In this document: in pieces, positions 26,438 through 38,467 of the stretch
Numbering within the stretch: the first letter of the stretch is position 1
Layout: each line of letters begins with the position of its first letter
NCBI RefSeq assembly: GCF_003369575.1
Contig: NZ_PIOC01000014.1
Location: forward strand, 249,829-313,828
Length of the DNA: 64,000 nt
Reading direction: 5' to 3'
Source of the DNA: Oceanobacillus arenosus
Lineage (GTDB): Bacteria > Bacillota > Bacilli > Bacillales > Amphibacillaceae
Translations under genes and position numbers: made by a program
The notes under the pieces: model-generated
Database searches by the model: none
Seen by the model: the letters and a program-made list of their open reading frames with translations, nothing else
Told to the model about the DNA's origin: nothing

Positions 26438-26470
26438 TAAAAGCTGATGTCTAATTGACATCAGCTTTTA
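26438..26470 (-). terminator. terminator of the ireB-yqgF-yrzB operon
   Basis: 14-bp perfect stem TAAAAGCTGATGTC / GACATCAGCTTTTA, 5-nt loop; the minus strand continues in TATATTTTG. Located 16 nt after the yrzB stop. Confidence 0.9.
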
Positions 26471-26486
26471 CGTAAAATTGTGAAGC

Positions 26487-26771
26487 TTATTCCTCTTCTT
26501 CGTCCGCTAATGTTGCAAGCATTTCTTCCACAATGTCCCATTCCTCATCCGTCTCAATTGGGAATAATGCGAGATCATCGTCATCATTTCCGTTTTCTTC
26601 GTAACGAAATGCATATACTTCGACTTCTTCATCCTCCGATTGTTCTACTGGAACAACCGCAATATAGGATTGATTCGTTTCATCTACGTCAAAGGTAAAC
26701 AGAACTTCGAATAGATGTTCCTCACCATTTTCGTCTGGCACGATAATTCTTTCTTTATCTTCAATTGGCAT
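26487..26771 (-). CDS. yrzB: YrzB, DUF1292 protein
   Basis: 94 aa, very acidic, function unknown. Begins MPIEDKERIIVPDENGEEH and has the DUF1292 blocks SYIAVVP and EVYAFRYEE followed by a WDIVEEMLATL helix and a polyGlu end. Start chosen at the ATG at 26771 behind AGAGGGGTG; a GTG three codons earlier overlaps the site. Third gene of the conserved ireB-yqgF-yrzB operon. Confidence 0.92.
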   Translation of the reverse strand: MPIEDKERIIVPDENGEEHLFEVLFTFDVDETNQSYIAVVPVEQSEDEEVEVYAFRYEENGNDDDDLALFPIETDEEWDIVEEMLATLADEEEE

Positions 26772-26785
26772 GTCTTTCACCCCTC

Positions 26786-27199
26786 TTATTTTCGATCTAA
26801 ATAACCTTGCAGAATCATAACTGCAGCCATTTTATCGATTACTTTCTTTCGCTTCTTTCTACTCATATCTGCTTCTAGTAATACTCTTTCGGCAGCGACG
26901 GTTGTTAGTCTTTCATCCCATAAGTCTGTTGGGATATGAAAGATTTTTTCAATATGGACTGCATATCGTTGTGAAGCTTCACCACGTTCACCAATTGTAC
27001 CATTCATATTTTTAGGAAGTCCAATTACAGCCTTCTCAATTTCGTATTCTTTTATTATCTTTCCCAATTCTTCATCAGCTGAATGAATGTCATTCTCATT
27101 CCACAGGATTGTTGTTTTTCCCTGTGCAGTCCAACCAAGTGCATCACTTACCGCAACACCAATGGTCTTGGAGCCTACATCTAATCCAATAATCTTCAT
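26786..27199 (-). CDS. yrrK: YqgF/RuvX family pre-16S rRNA nuclease
   Basis: 137 aa RNase H-like fold: [19 protein letters not shown] supplies the first catalytic Asp, [16 protein letters not shown] the conserved middle block and [15 protein letters not shown] the DER motif. Matures the 16S rRNA 5' end in homologues. The ATG immediately follows the ireB stop, with AAGGCGG inside ireB. Confidence 0.95.
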   Translation of the reverse strand: MKIIGLDVGSKTIGVAVSDALGWTAQGKTTILWNENDIHSADEELGKIIKEYEIEKAVIGLPKNMNGTIGERGEASQRYAVHIEKIFHIPTDLWDERLTTVAAERVLLEADMSRKKRKKVIDKMAAVMILQGYLDRK

Positions 27200-27466
27200 T
27201 TAATCCGCCTTTTTTTGTTTTAAGTAAACTTTCACTAATTCCTCGATTACTTCGTCTCTTTCTACTTTTCGAATTAAATTTCTCGCATCCTTATGTCTCG
27301 GAATATATGCCGGATCGCCAGATAATAAATAGCCCACGATTTGATTAATCGGATTATATCCTTTTTCTTTTAATGCGTCATGAACAGTAAAAAGAATCTC
27401 CTTAATATCTTGATCGAATGGTTCCTCTGAAAAATTAAATTTCATCGTTTTATCAATTGAACTCAT
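27200..27466 (-). CDS. yrzL: IreB family regulatory phosphoprotein (YrzL)
   Basis: 88 aa, DUF965. Blocks [27 protein letters not shown] and [17 protein letters not shown] are near-invariant in the family. In Enterococcus, IreB is a substrate of the PASTA kinase IreK; the Thr in the N-terminal DKTMKF is the likely phosphosite. CGGAGTG before the ATG. A plausible promoter lies upstream: TTGAAA (27536-27541), 17 nt, TATCTA (27513-27518). Confidence 0.94.
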   Translation of the reverse strand: MSSIDKTMKFNFSEEPFDQDIKEILFTVHDALKEKGYNPINQIVGYLLSGDPAYIPRHKDARNLIRKVERDEVIEELVKVYLKQKKAD

Positions 27467-27642
27467 CTTGACACTCCGTTCTAAGGAATTAGCCCATCAT
27501 TCGTCAAAATAATAGATACTATATTCCTTCATTAATTTCAAATAAAACCATAGTGGTTGACGAACTAGTAAATCCTACTGCATACATCTTACCATGTTTT
27601 TCAACAATATTATAATTTTTTTGCTAAAATAAGACAAATTTA

Positions 27643-30285
27643 TTACTTATTGCTGATTTCGTTGACATATTCTTTAACAACATCAAGTGCTTCCATTATC
27701 TTCGCAGGATTCTTCCCACCAGCTTGTGCCATATCTGGACGGCCACCACCGCCACCACCACAAACAGTTGCAGCCTTTTTAATCAGATTCCCTGCATGAT
27801 ATCCTTGCTCAATTAAATCTTTAGACACACCTGCAGCAAGCTGTACTTTTCCGTTACTTTCAGCAGCTAATAAGATAATTCCTGTAGCAAATTTTTGTTT
27901 TATATCATCCACCATATTTCTTAGTTGATTCATGTCTTTCACATTTACTTTTTGTGCTAGCACCGGAACACCTTGTACCTCTTCCATTTGATCTAGAATA
28001 GAAGATGCTTCTAAATTCGCCAGTTTTGCACTTAAGGATTCATTTTCCTTTTGTAGTTCTTTTAGTTCATGCTCCTTACCTTCAATTCTTTCTGGAACAT
28101 GATCTTCATTTGTCTTTAATAAATGTGCAGCAGTTTGTAGTACTGCCATTTTATTATTTACGAACTCATATGCATACTTGCTTGTTACAGCTTCAATTCT
28201 TCTCGTACCAGCACCGATTCCACTTTCCGATACAATTTTTAATAGGCCAATATCTGATGTCGTTTGTACATGGCACCCACCACATAATTCAAGACTGTAA
28301 TCGCCCATTTTAACGAGACGAACAATATCACCATACTTCTCACCAAATAATGCCATTGCCCCCATTGCTTTTGCATCTTCAATCTTTTCTTCCGTAATGA
28401 CAACTGGTAGTGCAGCCCAAATTTGTTCATTCACGATATGTTCAATCCGTTCTAGCTCCTCTTTTGTAATTGCACTGAAATGTGAGAAGTCAAAACGAAG
28501 GCGTTCTGGTGTTACTAATGAACCTGCTTGATTTACATGTGTACCAAGTACATCCTTCAATGCTTGATGCAATAAATGCGTACCCGAGTGATTCTTAATC
28601 ACGGATGAACGGAATTCCGTATCAACCATTGCTTTTACGGTAGTTCCAACCTTTAGTTCACCATCTTTGACGATGACACGATGGATGTTCTGACCATTTG
28701 GAGACTTTTGTACGTCTTGAACATATGCGGATGCATTGTCAGTATAAATCCACCCATGGTCCGCAATTTGTCCACCACTTTCAGCATAGAAAGGGGTTTT
28801 ATTTAAGAAAACATATACTTCTTCATCTTTCTTCGCTACTTCAACCGTTTCTTTGCCACTAATAAGAACTTCTATCTTCGTTTCAACTTCAAATTGGTCA
28901 TAGCCGATAAATTCGCTATCTACTTGCAGGTCACCTAAAATACTGTCCTGAACCTGCATGGAATCCACTTTTTGGCGTGCATTTCTTGCGCGTTCTCTTT
29001 GTTGTTCCATTTCCATGTTATAGCCAGCTTCATCAATTGTAAATCCTTGCTGTTCGACGTATTCAGCTGTTAATTCTTTCGGGAAACCGTACGTATCATA
29101 TAAACGGAACACTTCTTTCCCTGGGAATACAGTTTTTCCCTCTGCTTTTTCTTTTTCAATAACAGTTGTTAGAATTTCTAATCCATCATTTAGGGTTTCA
29201 TGGAAGCGTTCTTCTTCTACTTTAATAATATTTTTAATGAAATCCTTTTGTTTCGTTACCTGTGGGTAAAATTCTTGCATGATTTCCCCTACCGTATCAA
29301 CTAATTCAAACATAAACGGCTTTTCAATGCCAATTTCCTTCGCGAAACGAATTGCTCGGCGAAGTAGTCTTCTAAGCACATATCCCCTGCCTTCATTTGA
29401 TGGAATTGCACCATCACCGATTGCAAAGCTTACCGTGCGGATATGGTCAGCAATTACTTTAAATGCTGTATCGTTTTCTGCTGCCTTGCCATATTTCACA
29501 TTAGCCAATTCCTCTGTTTTCTTTATGATTGGCATAAATAGATCTGTTTCAAAGTTCGTAGGGACATCTTGAATGATGGATACGATTCGTTCAAGTCCCA
29601 TTCCAGTATCAATATTTTTCTTAGGAAGTGGTGTGTACGTATCATCAGGATTATGATTAAACTGAGAAAATACGAGATTCCAAATTTCTAAGTAACGATT
29701 ATTTTCCCCGCCCGGATATAATTCCGGATCATTCGGGTCATTCCCGTATTTTTCACCACGATCATAGAAAATCTCCGTATTTGGTCCACTTGGCCCTTCC
29801 CCAATATCCCAGAAGTTTTCTTCTAAGCGAATGATTCGCTCCTTCGGTAATTTAATCTCTTCTAACCAAATATTATATGCCTCATCATCTTCAGGATGTA
29901 CCGTAACCGATAGTAAATCCGCATTAAGATCAAGCCATTTTTCACCTGTTAAAAATTCCCATGCCCATTCAATCGCTTCCTGTTTGAAATAATCGCCAAT
30001 CGAGAAATTTCCGAGCATTTCAAAGAAAGTATGGTGTCTTGCCGTATAGCCAACATTTTCAATATCATTTGTTCGTATTGACTTTTGTGCATTGACAATT
30101 CTCGGATTTTCCGGAATTACGCGTCCATCAAAGTATTTCTTTAATGTCGCTACACCACTATTGATCCACAGCAATGTTGGATCATCCTTTGGCACAAGTG
30201 ATGCACTTGGTTCTTGGCGATGACCCTTTTCCTTAAAGAAATCAATAAATAGTTGTCTTACTTCAGCTGAATTTAATTGTTTCAT
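27643..30285 (-). CDS. alaS: Alanyl-tRNA synthetase
   Basis: 880 aa, full length. Class II catalytic core ([36 protein letters not shown]), the editing domain with zinc ligands HSGTHLLH and CGGCHVQ, and C-Ala with [21 protein letters not shown] lies before the ATG at 30285; the 28-codon extension crosses the T-box region and is not translated. Controlled by the tRNA-Ala T-box and promoter directly upstream. Confidence 0.98.
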   Translation of the reverse strand: MKQLNSAEVRQLFIDFFKEKGHRQEPSASLVPKDDPTLLWINSGVATLKKYFDGRVIPENPRIVNAQKSIRTNDIENVGYTARHHTFFEMLGNFSIGDYFKQEAIEWAWEFLTGEKWLDLNADLLSVTVHPEDDEAYNIWLEEIKLPKERIIRLEENFWDIGEGPSGPNTEIFYDRGEKYGNDPNDPELYPGGENNRYLEIWNLVFSQFNHNPDDTYTPLPKKNIDTGMGLERIVSIIQDVPTNFETDLFMPIIKKTEELANVKYGKAAENDTAFKVIADHIRTVSFAIGDGAIPSNEGRGYVLRRLLRRAIRFAKEIGIEKPFMFELVDTVGEIMQEFYPQVTKQKDFIKNIIKVEEERFHETLNDGLEILTTVIEKEKAEGKTVFPGKEVFRLYDTYGFPKELTAEYVEQQGFTIDEAGYNMEMEQQRERARNARQKVDSMQVQDSILGDLQVDSEFIGYDQFEVETKIEVLISGKETVEVAKKDEEVYVFLNKTPFYAESGGQIADHGWIYTDNASAYVQDVQKSPNGQNIHRVIVKDGELKVGTTVKAMVDTEFRSSVIKNHSGTHLLHQALKDVLGTHVNQAGSLVTPERLRFDFSHFSAITKEELERIEHIVNEQIWAALPVVITEEKIEDAKAMGAMALFGEKYGDIVRLVKMGDYSLELCGGCHVQTTSDIGLLKIVSESGIGAGTRRIEAVTSKYAYEFVNNKMAVLQTAAHLLKTNEDHVPERIEGKEHELKELQKENESLSAKLANLEASSILDQMEEVQGVPVLAQKVNVKDMNQLRNMVDDIKQKFATGIILLAAESNGKVQLAAGVSKDLIEQGYHAGNLIKKAATVCGGGGGGRPDMAQAGGKNPAKIMEALDVVKEYVNEISNK

Positions 30286-30309
30286 TTGATATCCTCCTGT
30301 TTTAACATA

Positions 30310-30583
30310 ATAAATAAAAAAATCCCCTCTCTGCATATACGCAGGGACGAGATTTGTTCGCGGTACCACCCTAATTATGAATAATTATTCGACATTATTC
30401 ATCACTTTATCATTGTAACGGTATGAAACCGACGGGGATTAACCGTACTCCAGTTTAGCTTTCCAAGTCTCTTATTTAGGATTTCTTGCAGCCAAATGGA
30501 AATCCCTCTCTTGAAATAGAGGATCATGTACTTATCACTATCAACGTTATATAAATATTTAAGTAAGATAGAATTGTTTCTTA
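30310..30583 (-). promoter_or_regulatory. T-box leader of alaS (tRNA-Ala)
   Basis: Minus-strand T-box sequence AGGGTGGTACCGCG at 30359-30372, then a terminator (TCCCTGC ... GCAGAGAGGGGATTTTTTT) at about 30314-30352. Stem I shows AGAGAG, GGCTGCAAGAAATCC and GAAAGCTAAACTGGAGTAC; the specifier codon is GCT (30457-30459), matching alanine. Uncharged tRNA-Ala should stabilise the antiterminator and allow alaS transcription. Confidence 0.95.
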
Positions 30584-30584
30584 C

Positions 30585-30613
30585 AGTATAAAAAATAATT
30601 GTCGCTATGTCAA
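30585..30613 (-). promoter_or_regulatory. sigma-A promoter of alaS
   Basis: TTGACA (30608-30613), 17 nt, TATACT (30585-30590) on the minus strand. The -35 box overlaps the last codons of the upstream permease gene. Confidence 0.88.
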
Positions 30614-31678
30614 TGGTCCACCGCGAAAGCCCCATAGATGTTTCACGATTACTTTCATGATGGTCAGAATTGGTACAGCGAGAATCATACCGATTACGCC
30701 GAATAATTGTGAGCCAACTAATAAAGCAAGAATAATTGCTACCGGGTGAATCGCAATGCTCTTCCCTACAATATAGGGTGATAAAAGATTTCCTTCAATC
30801 GTTTGGATTACAAATACCGAAATAATTACAAACAGAACCATGCTTCCAGAGGTTGTCGCTGCAATCGCAACAGCAGGAATCGCGCCAATAATCGGTCCAA
30901 AATATGGTATTAGATTGGTTATTCCTAAGATTACTGCGAGTAACAACGCATATTCGATATGTAATAATTTAAATATAATGAGTGCTATAATCGTAATAAT
31001 TAGGCAAATTAGAAGTTGCCCACGAATATAGCTTCCTAAGTTTTCATCGATTGCATGTACCATTTTACTTACCTGTACTCGATATTTATTGGGAATAAAC
31101 CGTTTAAAGTACCCTTTCATCTTGTCATAATCCTTTAAAAAGTAGAAAACAAGTACAGGGATTACGGTGATGACAATAACCATATCGAATATCTTTGTAA
31201 ACCCACCAACCAATTTATTTAACACACTGTCCAATGAATTCTCCATCCGATAAATAAGTTGATCCATCTTATCATGAACTGTTTCTGGAAGAAAGGATGT
31301 ATACTCATACACATTTAGAATCATCCTTTCATACAAATCGATAATCTTCGGAAAATTATCAGCCAAATCGCGTACTTGTAACACTATCATTGGATAGACT
31401 CGATAAATAAGATAGGCAATCCCACCAAAAAACAAGACATAAATTAATAATATCGCAATCCCCTTATGAATATTATAGCTGTGGATCTTTTTTATAATCG
31501 GATATAAGAGATATGCGATCAGTATGGCAATTAAGAATGGAATGGATAATTTCCATAGAAAGGAAAAAAAACTACTATAGAAAGGGAAGGATTTCACAAG
31601 TAAGTAAATAAATAAAATGAATAATATACCAGTAATGATCCAGTAGAGAAAGTTTAATCGCTTATTTCCAGGAAACAT
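30605..31678 (-). CDS. yrrI: AI-2E family transporter (YrrI-like permease)
   Basis: 357 aa with seven to eight hydrophobic helices: paired N-terminal helices (FLYWIITGILFILFIYLLV), a long soluble-looking middle (about 95-150), and the conserved C-terminal block YFGPIIGAIPAVAIA and LSPYIVGKSIAIHPVAI typical of the UPF0118/AI-2E family. Substrate unknown; members include Na+/H+ antiporters. AGGAGGG before the ATG at 31678. Confidence 0.88.
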   Translation of the reverse strand: MFPGNKRLNFLYWIITGILFILFIYLLVKSFPFYSSFFSFLWKLSIPFLIAILIAYLLYPIIKKIHSYNIHKGIAILLIYVLFFGGIAYLIYRVYPMIVLQVRDLADNFPKIIDLYERMILNVYEYTSFLPETVHDKMDQLIYRMENSLDSVLNKLVGGFTKIFDMVIVITVIPVLVFYFLKDYDKMKGYFKRFIPNKYRVQVSKMVHAIDENLGSYIRGQLLICLIITIIALIIFKLLHIEYALLLAVILGITNLIPYFGPIIGAIPAVAIAATTSGSMVLFVIISVFVIQTIEGNLLSPYIVGKSIAIHPVAIILALLVGSQLFGVIGMILAVPILTIMKVIVKHLWGFRGGPLT

Positions 31679-31725
31679 GAATAACCCTCCTTTTCTCACG
31701 TTCTAAAAATAAAAAAGGAGGCTTA

Positions 31726-31914
31726 TTATAGTTTCCGTTGCTCTTCAGTAAATAAATCGTTTAGCGAGCTTAGACTTCCATCTGCTTCAATCTGATGTAA
31801 GGTCAGCTCATTATTTAAGATTGTCATCTCTACAAAACATGTCCAACAATAATAATTTTGCGAACCAATTTTGCCAATATCCTTGCCATTACAATTCGGG
31901 CAGCGCATAATCAT
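31726..31914 (-). CDS. small zinc-ribbon protein
   Basis: About 62 aa. Two CxxC knuckles (MRCPNCNGKD and YYCWTC) 16 residues apart form a probable zinc ribbon, followed by a short acidic helical tail. Function unknown. GAGGTG precedes a run of in-frame ATGs (31917, 31914, 31908); spacing favours the second. Between recD2 and the AI-2E permease, as small CxxC proteins are in relatives. Its leader carries a dispersed box (31931-31959). Confidence 0.8.
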   Translation of the reverse strand: MIMRCPNCNGKDIGKIGSQNYYCWTCFVEMTILNNELTLHQIEADGSLSSLNDLFTEEQRKL

Positions 31915-31930
31915 CATAACACCTCATTTT

Positions 31931-31959
31931 TAGAAAGCTTGGTTGCATTTATGCAGAAC
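31931..31959 (-). repeat. short dispersed leader box, copy K
   Basis: TAGAAAGCTTGGTTGCATTTATGCAGAAC (plus-strand reading, in parts) matches 20430-20458 and, more loosely, 57609-57650 and 62756-62782. Each of the last three abuts the ribosome site of a minus-strand gene. Confidence 0.55.
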
Positions 31960-32038
31960 GATATTATGAAAACTATCTAATCTGCTAAAATACATTACGA
32001 TGTTATGCTTACCCGAATTTCAATATTTTATACATTCC

Positions 32039-34360
32039 TTACATAAAGTCATAAGGGGAAATCTCATCTTCTTCACTATTATCTGCTAATGGTAGCGAGG
32101 TTTCTTCTAATCTTCCTGCTAGTTGCTCCTGTAATGACGTATAACGATTATTCGTATCAATTGTTTGAATTCCTTTAAAAAAAGCTTGCATTTCTCCGCA
32201 AATAATCAACGATTCTTTACTTCTAGTAATTGCGGTATAGAGTAAATTCTTCCTGAGCATGCGATAATAGGCAGACACAACTGGAAGCACGACAATCGGA
32301 AATTCACTCCCCTGCGATTTATGTATGGAGATACAATATGCATGCATGAAATTATCATAGTCTTTTCGAACATACACAACTTCACGATCATCAAATGCAA
32401 TGACGAGCTGTTCAACATTTTCCTTATTCTCATCCTCTTTAAATATCGCAACAACCTCACCAATATCCCCATTGTAGACCCCGTCTTCTGGCTGATTGAC
32501 AAGCTGGATGACTTTGTCACCGACACGGTAAATGAGATCATTCACCTTTACTTCCCGCTTCGTTTTGGTTTTTGGATTGATTAATTGTTGTAGCTCCTTG
32601 TTAATCATCGTTATCCCAGCCCGCGAGCGATACATTGGTGCGAGCACTTGAATGTCTCTTAGATCGATTCCCTTTTCCTTAGCCTTCTTAAATATGATTG
32701 TGACTACATCAAGCATTTGGTATTCATTACAAGAAATAAAGCTGAAATCTTTATCATTTTGTAATGAATCAACTGTACATGTATCATTTTTGATTTCATG
32801 TGCCAATTGAATAATTTTTGATCCTTCTTTTTGCCGGTATACTTCATTCAAACTAACAAGCGGGATATGTCCACTTTTCAATAAATCTGCGAGCACCTGG
32901 CCAGGCCCTACGGATGGAAGCTGGTCTTCGTCACCGACAAGCAATACTTGCATATCATCTGGGATAGCTTTAAAGAGATTATTTGCCAGCCAAATGTCGA
33001 CCATCGAAAACTCATCGATAATTAGGAACTTACCGTCAAGCTGTTCATGCTCATCCTTATCAAATCCATTAGCACCATTCCAACCAAGTAATCGATGGAT
33101 TGTTTGCGCTGGTAATCCTGTTGATTCATTTAATCGTTTTGCCGCACGACCTGTAGGTGCGGCTAAAACAAACGGAAAATCAGACTTATTTACATAATCT
33201 TTCTTATCCAAGGAAACATCATGGATGGCACCATATGCCTTTAATATCCCCTTAATTACGGTCGTTTTCCCTGTACCAGGTCCACCAGTTAAAATCATCA
33301 CTTTAGAATGCAATGCCTTATCAATCGCCGCAAACTGCTGTTTCCCATAGCTCAATACTTCTGATTCTTCGATTTCACCAGTTATCTTCAGTAAATCGGC
33401 TAAAGGGGTTTCTACTTCAATTTGTTTTTCGATTACTCGTTTCAAGTGGGAAGCAAAACCATCCTCCGCATAATAAAGGGATGGCAAATAAACATTTCCA
33501 TTCTGGACGATAACTTTCTTTTCCGTATTTAATTCATCGAGTCTATCAGCAATCATTTCTGCAGTTAATTCATCCCTGGTTGATAGTAGTGAAAGCACCT
33601 GAGATACGCAGTAATCTAATGGCAAATACACATGTCCATCATTAATACTCCGCTGCAGGACATAAATACATCCAGCACCAATTCGATTTGGATGTGTTAA
33701 GGAGAGACCATTAAGCTTGGCAATTTCGTCTGCTGTTTGGAATCCAAGTCCTTCAATATCAAAGACGAATTGATATGGATCTGCTTTTAGCTTTTCAATG
33801 GTCTCATCTTTATACTGCTGGTAAATTTTTTGTGCCAATTTCAGCCCAATATTATATTTTGATAGCTGTACAACAACATGTTCAAACCCCTGGTTCTCTT
33901 GTAAGCTCTTCACTAATTGCTCTGTCGTTTCCTTCTTTATTCCAGGTATATCAGCAAGACAATCGGGATTATTAAGAATTTTTGAGACTGCATTCTCTCC
34001 TAAATAATCCACAATCCGGCTAGCCGTTCGTTTCCCAATTCCATAAAACAAATCACTAGAGAGATATGCAATAAGACCGTCCTTTGTATCTGGAATAAAA
34101 GTTTGATAGGAATTCACTCGGTATTGCAGACCAAATCTTGCATGCCTTTCAAAATCTCCGTAGAAGTAGTAGGTTGTTTGTTCTTGTAGATTGGAGAAAT
34201 AGCCTTTTGCAATAACCTCTTTTTCATTAAACTCCTCATTGGTTTCCTTTACTTTAATCTTCACGATTGAAAAATGCTCCGATTCATTATGGAAAATCGT
34301 ATGAAGGAGTTCTCCTTTAATATAGCCCTGTACTTCTTCTGATTGTTGGTCTTTCTCCAT
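32039..34360 (-). CDS. recD2: RecD2 5'-3' DNA helicase
   Basis: 773 aa SF1B helicase without RecBC partners. N-terminal OB and helix-hairpin-helix regions (LSSDLFYGIGKRTASRIVDY, LADIPGIKKET), Walker A GGPGTGKTT near residue 360, FLIDEFSMVD (motif II), VGDEDQLPSVGPGQ (motif III) and C-terminal IHKSQGSEF / LYTAITRSKE (motifs V-VI). Acts in replication fork and mismatch repair. GAGGTTG before the ATG; yrrB lies 19 nt upstream of it. Confidence 0.96.
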   Translation of the reverse strand: MEKDQQSEEVQGYIKGELLHTIFHNESEHFSIVKIKVKETNEEFNEKEVIAKGYFSNLQEQTTYYFYGDFERHARFGLQYRVNSYQTFIPDTKDGLIAYLSSDLFYGIGKRTASRIVDYLGENAVSKILNNPDCLADIPGIKKETTEQLVKSLQENQGFEHVVVQLSKYNIGLKLAQKIYQQYKDETIEKLKADPYQFVFDIEGLGFQTADEIAKLNGLSLTHPNRIGAGCIYVLQRSINDGHVYLPLDYCVSQVLSLLSTRDELTAEMIADRLDELNTEKKVIVQNGNVYLPSLYYAEDGFASHLKRVIEKQIEVETPLADLLKITGEIEESEVLSYGKQQFAAIDKALHSKVMILTGGPGTGKTTVIKGILKAYGAIHDVSLDKKDYVNKSDFPFVLAAPTGRAAKRLNESTGLPAQTIHRLLGWNGANGFDKDEHEQLDGKFLIIDEFSMVDIWLANNLFKAIPDDMQVLLVGDEDQLPSVGPGQVLADLLKSGHIPLVSLNEVYRQKEGSKIIQLAHEIKNDTCTVDSLQNDKDFSFISCNEYQMLDVVTIIFKKAKEKGIDLRDIQVLAPMYRSRAGITMINKELQQLINPKTKTKREVKVNDLIYRVGDKVIQLVNQPEDGVYNGDIGEVVAIFKEDENKENVEQLVIAFDDREVVYVRKDYDNFMHAYCISIHKSQGSEFPIVVLPVVSAYYRMLRKNLLYTAITRSKESLIICGEMQAFFKGIQTIDTNNRYTSLQEQLAGRLEETSLPLADNSEEDEISPYDFM

Positions 34361-34379
34361 CTATAACAACCTCACTATC

Positions 34380-35048
34380 TTACCTATCTTTATCTTTCAA
34401 CAGTTCTTCAATATTGTGCTTGCCATTCGCTGCTAATAAATGGTCTGGTTGGATACGTAATGCCTCATTGAAATGGGCTAATGCCCCGTCGATATTCTCA
34501 TCGTATATTGATATTATCCCTAGATTATAATGTGCATCACTATGCTCTGGATTTATTCCAATCACATTTTCAAACGTTGCTTTCGCCTCTTCAAGATGGT
34601 TTGCTTGCGCAAGCGAAAGGCCATAAAGAAAAAGGATCTCTTCATCATCTGGCGAAAGTTCTGCCGCTCTTAATAAATATGGAATTGATAGCTTAAATTG
34701 TTCTTGGTTTTGTAAGCATAATCCAAGCATATAGTATACGTCACTTTCCTCAAGCCCTAATTCCATCGCTTTCTGAAAATTCTGTTGTGCAGGTTGAAAA
34801 AGTGATTGTTCAAAGTATACATTGCCTAAGCCATAATATGCGGTTGCAGCACTGGCATCCAGTTCAATTGCCTTATTAAAAAACCTAGTTGCATGTTCAA
34901 AATCTTTCATATGCATTAATAGATTTCCGAAATTAATATAACCTACTGGATCGTTTGGACTTTCTTCAATTACCTCATTGAATAGCGATGCAGCTTCTTC
35001 AAACTTTCCTTCTTGCATGTACATGATGCCCTGTGTGTTCTTATCCAT
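34380..35048 (-). CDS. yrrB: TPR protein YrrB
   Basis: 222 aa made almost wholly of about six tetratricopeptide repeats (for example GYINFGNLLMHMKDFEHATR, TAYYGLGNVYFEQSLFQPAQ, DAHYNLGIISIYDENIDGAL). A protein-interaction scaffold of unknown partners. AAGGAGCG sets the ATG at 35048. Between mnmA and recD2, its usual place. The 214-nt gap to mnmA holds no gene but a strong hairpin. Confidence 0.92.
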   Translation of the reverse strand: MDKNTQGIMYMQEGKFEEAASLFNEVIEESPNDPVGYINFGNLLMHMKDFEHATRFFNKAIELDASAATAYYGLGNVYFEQSLFQPAQQNFQKAMELGLEESDVYYMLGLCLQNQEQFKLSIPYLLRAAELSPDDEEILFLYGLSLAQANHLEEAKATFENVIGINPEHSDAHYNLGIISIYDENIDGALAHFNEALRIQPDHLLAANGKHNIEELLKDKDR

Positions 35049-35113
35049 TGTAACGCTCCTTATAAGGAAATCCAAAAAGTCCGATAAAAATGACACATCG
35101 ATGTTTCTAGTTG

Positions 35114-35144
35114 GCTTTCTTTTCCGTTCCTTGGAAAAGAAAGC
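35114..35144. repeat. 12-bp hairpin in a probable dispersed element
   Basis: GCTTTCTTTTCC, 7-nt loop, GGAAAAGAAAGC, perfect. It lies within 35097-35250, a GC-richer stretch between mnmA and yrrB that looks like an interspersed repeat (its minus strand has GAGGCGGCGTAGCTTTAAG and GGATCGTATGCAATTAATAC). Only one copy is present here. Confidence 0.5.
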
Positions 35145-35262
35145 AGCTTTTCCTGCGTGCTAGATCGTTTGCTCACGTATTAATTGCATACGATCCGCTA
35201 CTTAAAGCTACGCCGCCTCGAACTTCTCGGTCCTTTTTATCCTTCTTTTTGAACAAATATTA

Positions 35263-37531
<2,269 letters not shown>

Positions 37532-37622
37532 TTCTAATTTTCCTTTCAATTATGAATCGTATTATTTAATAGGCTGTAAATTTATTGTTTATTCCTTATT
37601 CAAGTAATGCTTGTTTGATGTA

Positions 37623-37862
37623 ATGTGCGGACTTGTGACAATTTTAAATTCAGATCTAGACAGTAATTGCTATTCACACGTGAGTTTGATTTTTTCACTT
37701 CAATCAATATTGTTTGTCAGTGGCAAGGCACTCTCTTATATATGACTCCTCCAACCCCAGCGGAAGAAATACACGTAGACTTCTGCTCCCCTAAGGTGCG
37801 CAAAGTGTATTTCTGGAGCGGTAAGCCTGTGAGCAAATCATCATTCTAAGTTAGTCCGCAGG
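37623..37862 (+). repeat. diverged relative of the MITE-like element
   Basis: In the 365-nt yrvO-cymR gap. Ends carry TGCGGACT (37625-37632) and AGTCCGCA (37853-37860); inside is GTGTATTTCTGGAGCGGTAAG, aligned with 57122-57145. No gene is seen in the gap. Confidence 0.6.
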
Positions 37863-37867
37863 TTATA

Positions 37868-37922
37868 TAAAAAAAGACGACTTGTTCATTACTGGCCTAA
37901 ATATAAAACATATAAGCGTCTT
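37868..37922 (-). terminator. cymR terminator
   Basis: AAGACGCTT pairs with AAGTCGTCTT (one bulge) across a long loop, then seven T residues on the minus strand; it overlaps the cymR stop. Confidence 0.55.
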
Positions 37923-38316
37923 GTGGTTCGTCGCTGTCGTGATTTGCGAGTGTCTCCAGTGTTGTATTGTCCAATACGTTTTTAATTGCGTCACGGATTT
38001 TTATCCATAATGCTTGTTGTGCTGGTTTTTCGTCTTCAATTCCTTCAACGATTGTTATCGGTCCCTCGAGCACTCGGATAATATCGCCAGCAGTAATTTC
38101 CTTCACTTCTTTTGCTAACACATAGCCGCCATACGCTCCGCGGATACTCTTGATTAATCCAGCATTTCGCAGTGGAGAAGCAAGCTGCTCTAAATAATGC
38201 TCGGATAAATCATTTTCTTTTGCAATTGCTTTTAATGACATTGGACCTTCCCCATGATTTTTTGCTAATTCAATCATGATTGTTAATCCATAACGTCCTT
38301 TAGTAGATATCTTCAT
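37897..38316 (-). CDS. cymR: CymR, Rrf2-family regulator of cysteine metabolism
   Basis: 139 aa. Begins MKISTKGRYGLTIMIELAK with a winged helix (LKAIAKENDLSEHYLEQLASP, AGLIKSIRGAYGGYVL) and ends DAYMFYI like B. subtilis CymR. It represses cystine uptake and methionine-to-cysteine genes together with CysK. No iron-sulfur Cys triad, as expected for CymR. AGAGGTG before the ATG at 38316; extended -10 TGCTATAAT (TATAAT at 38382-38387 on the minus strand) upstream. Confidence 0.95.
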   Translation of the reverse strand: MKISTKGRYGLTIMIELAKNHGEGPMSLKAIAKENDLSEHYLEQLASPLRNAGLIKSIRGAYGGYVLAKEVKEITAGDIIRVLEGPITIVEGIEDEKPAQQALWIKIRDAIKNVLDNTTLETLANHDSDEPQDAYMFYI

Positions 38317-38381
38317 TAAGTACACCTCTATTTTACGACACAACAAATATGCATCGAGCCTTTTCATTTTTAATATTAAAT

Positions 38382-38390
38382 ATTATAGCA
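38382..38390 (-). promoter_or_regulatory. extended -10 promoter of cymR
   Basis: TGC-TATAAT on the minus strand, 66 nt before the cymR start. No convincing -35. An inverted repeat GCATG - 5 nt - CATGC (38388-38402) lies immediately upstream and could be an operator. Confidence 0.55.
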
Positions 38391-38467
38391 TGAATTGCAT
38401 GCTTCTTGCATTTAAGCAGATTTGGAATTAAGCTTAAATGTAACATTATATATAAAGGACGATAAAA

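Noticed and set aside
30402-30635. 77-codon minus-strand frame upstream of alaS
   Set aside because: Lies within the alaS promoter and T-box leader.
35097-35163. In-frame N-terminal or short plus-strand frames around the yrrB start
   Set aside because: The yrrB ribosome site at 35054-35061 fixes the start at 35048; the extra sequence belongs to the repeat-like spacer.
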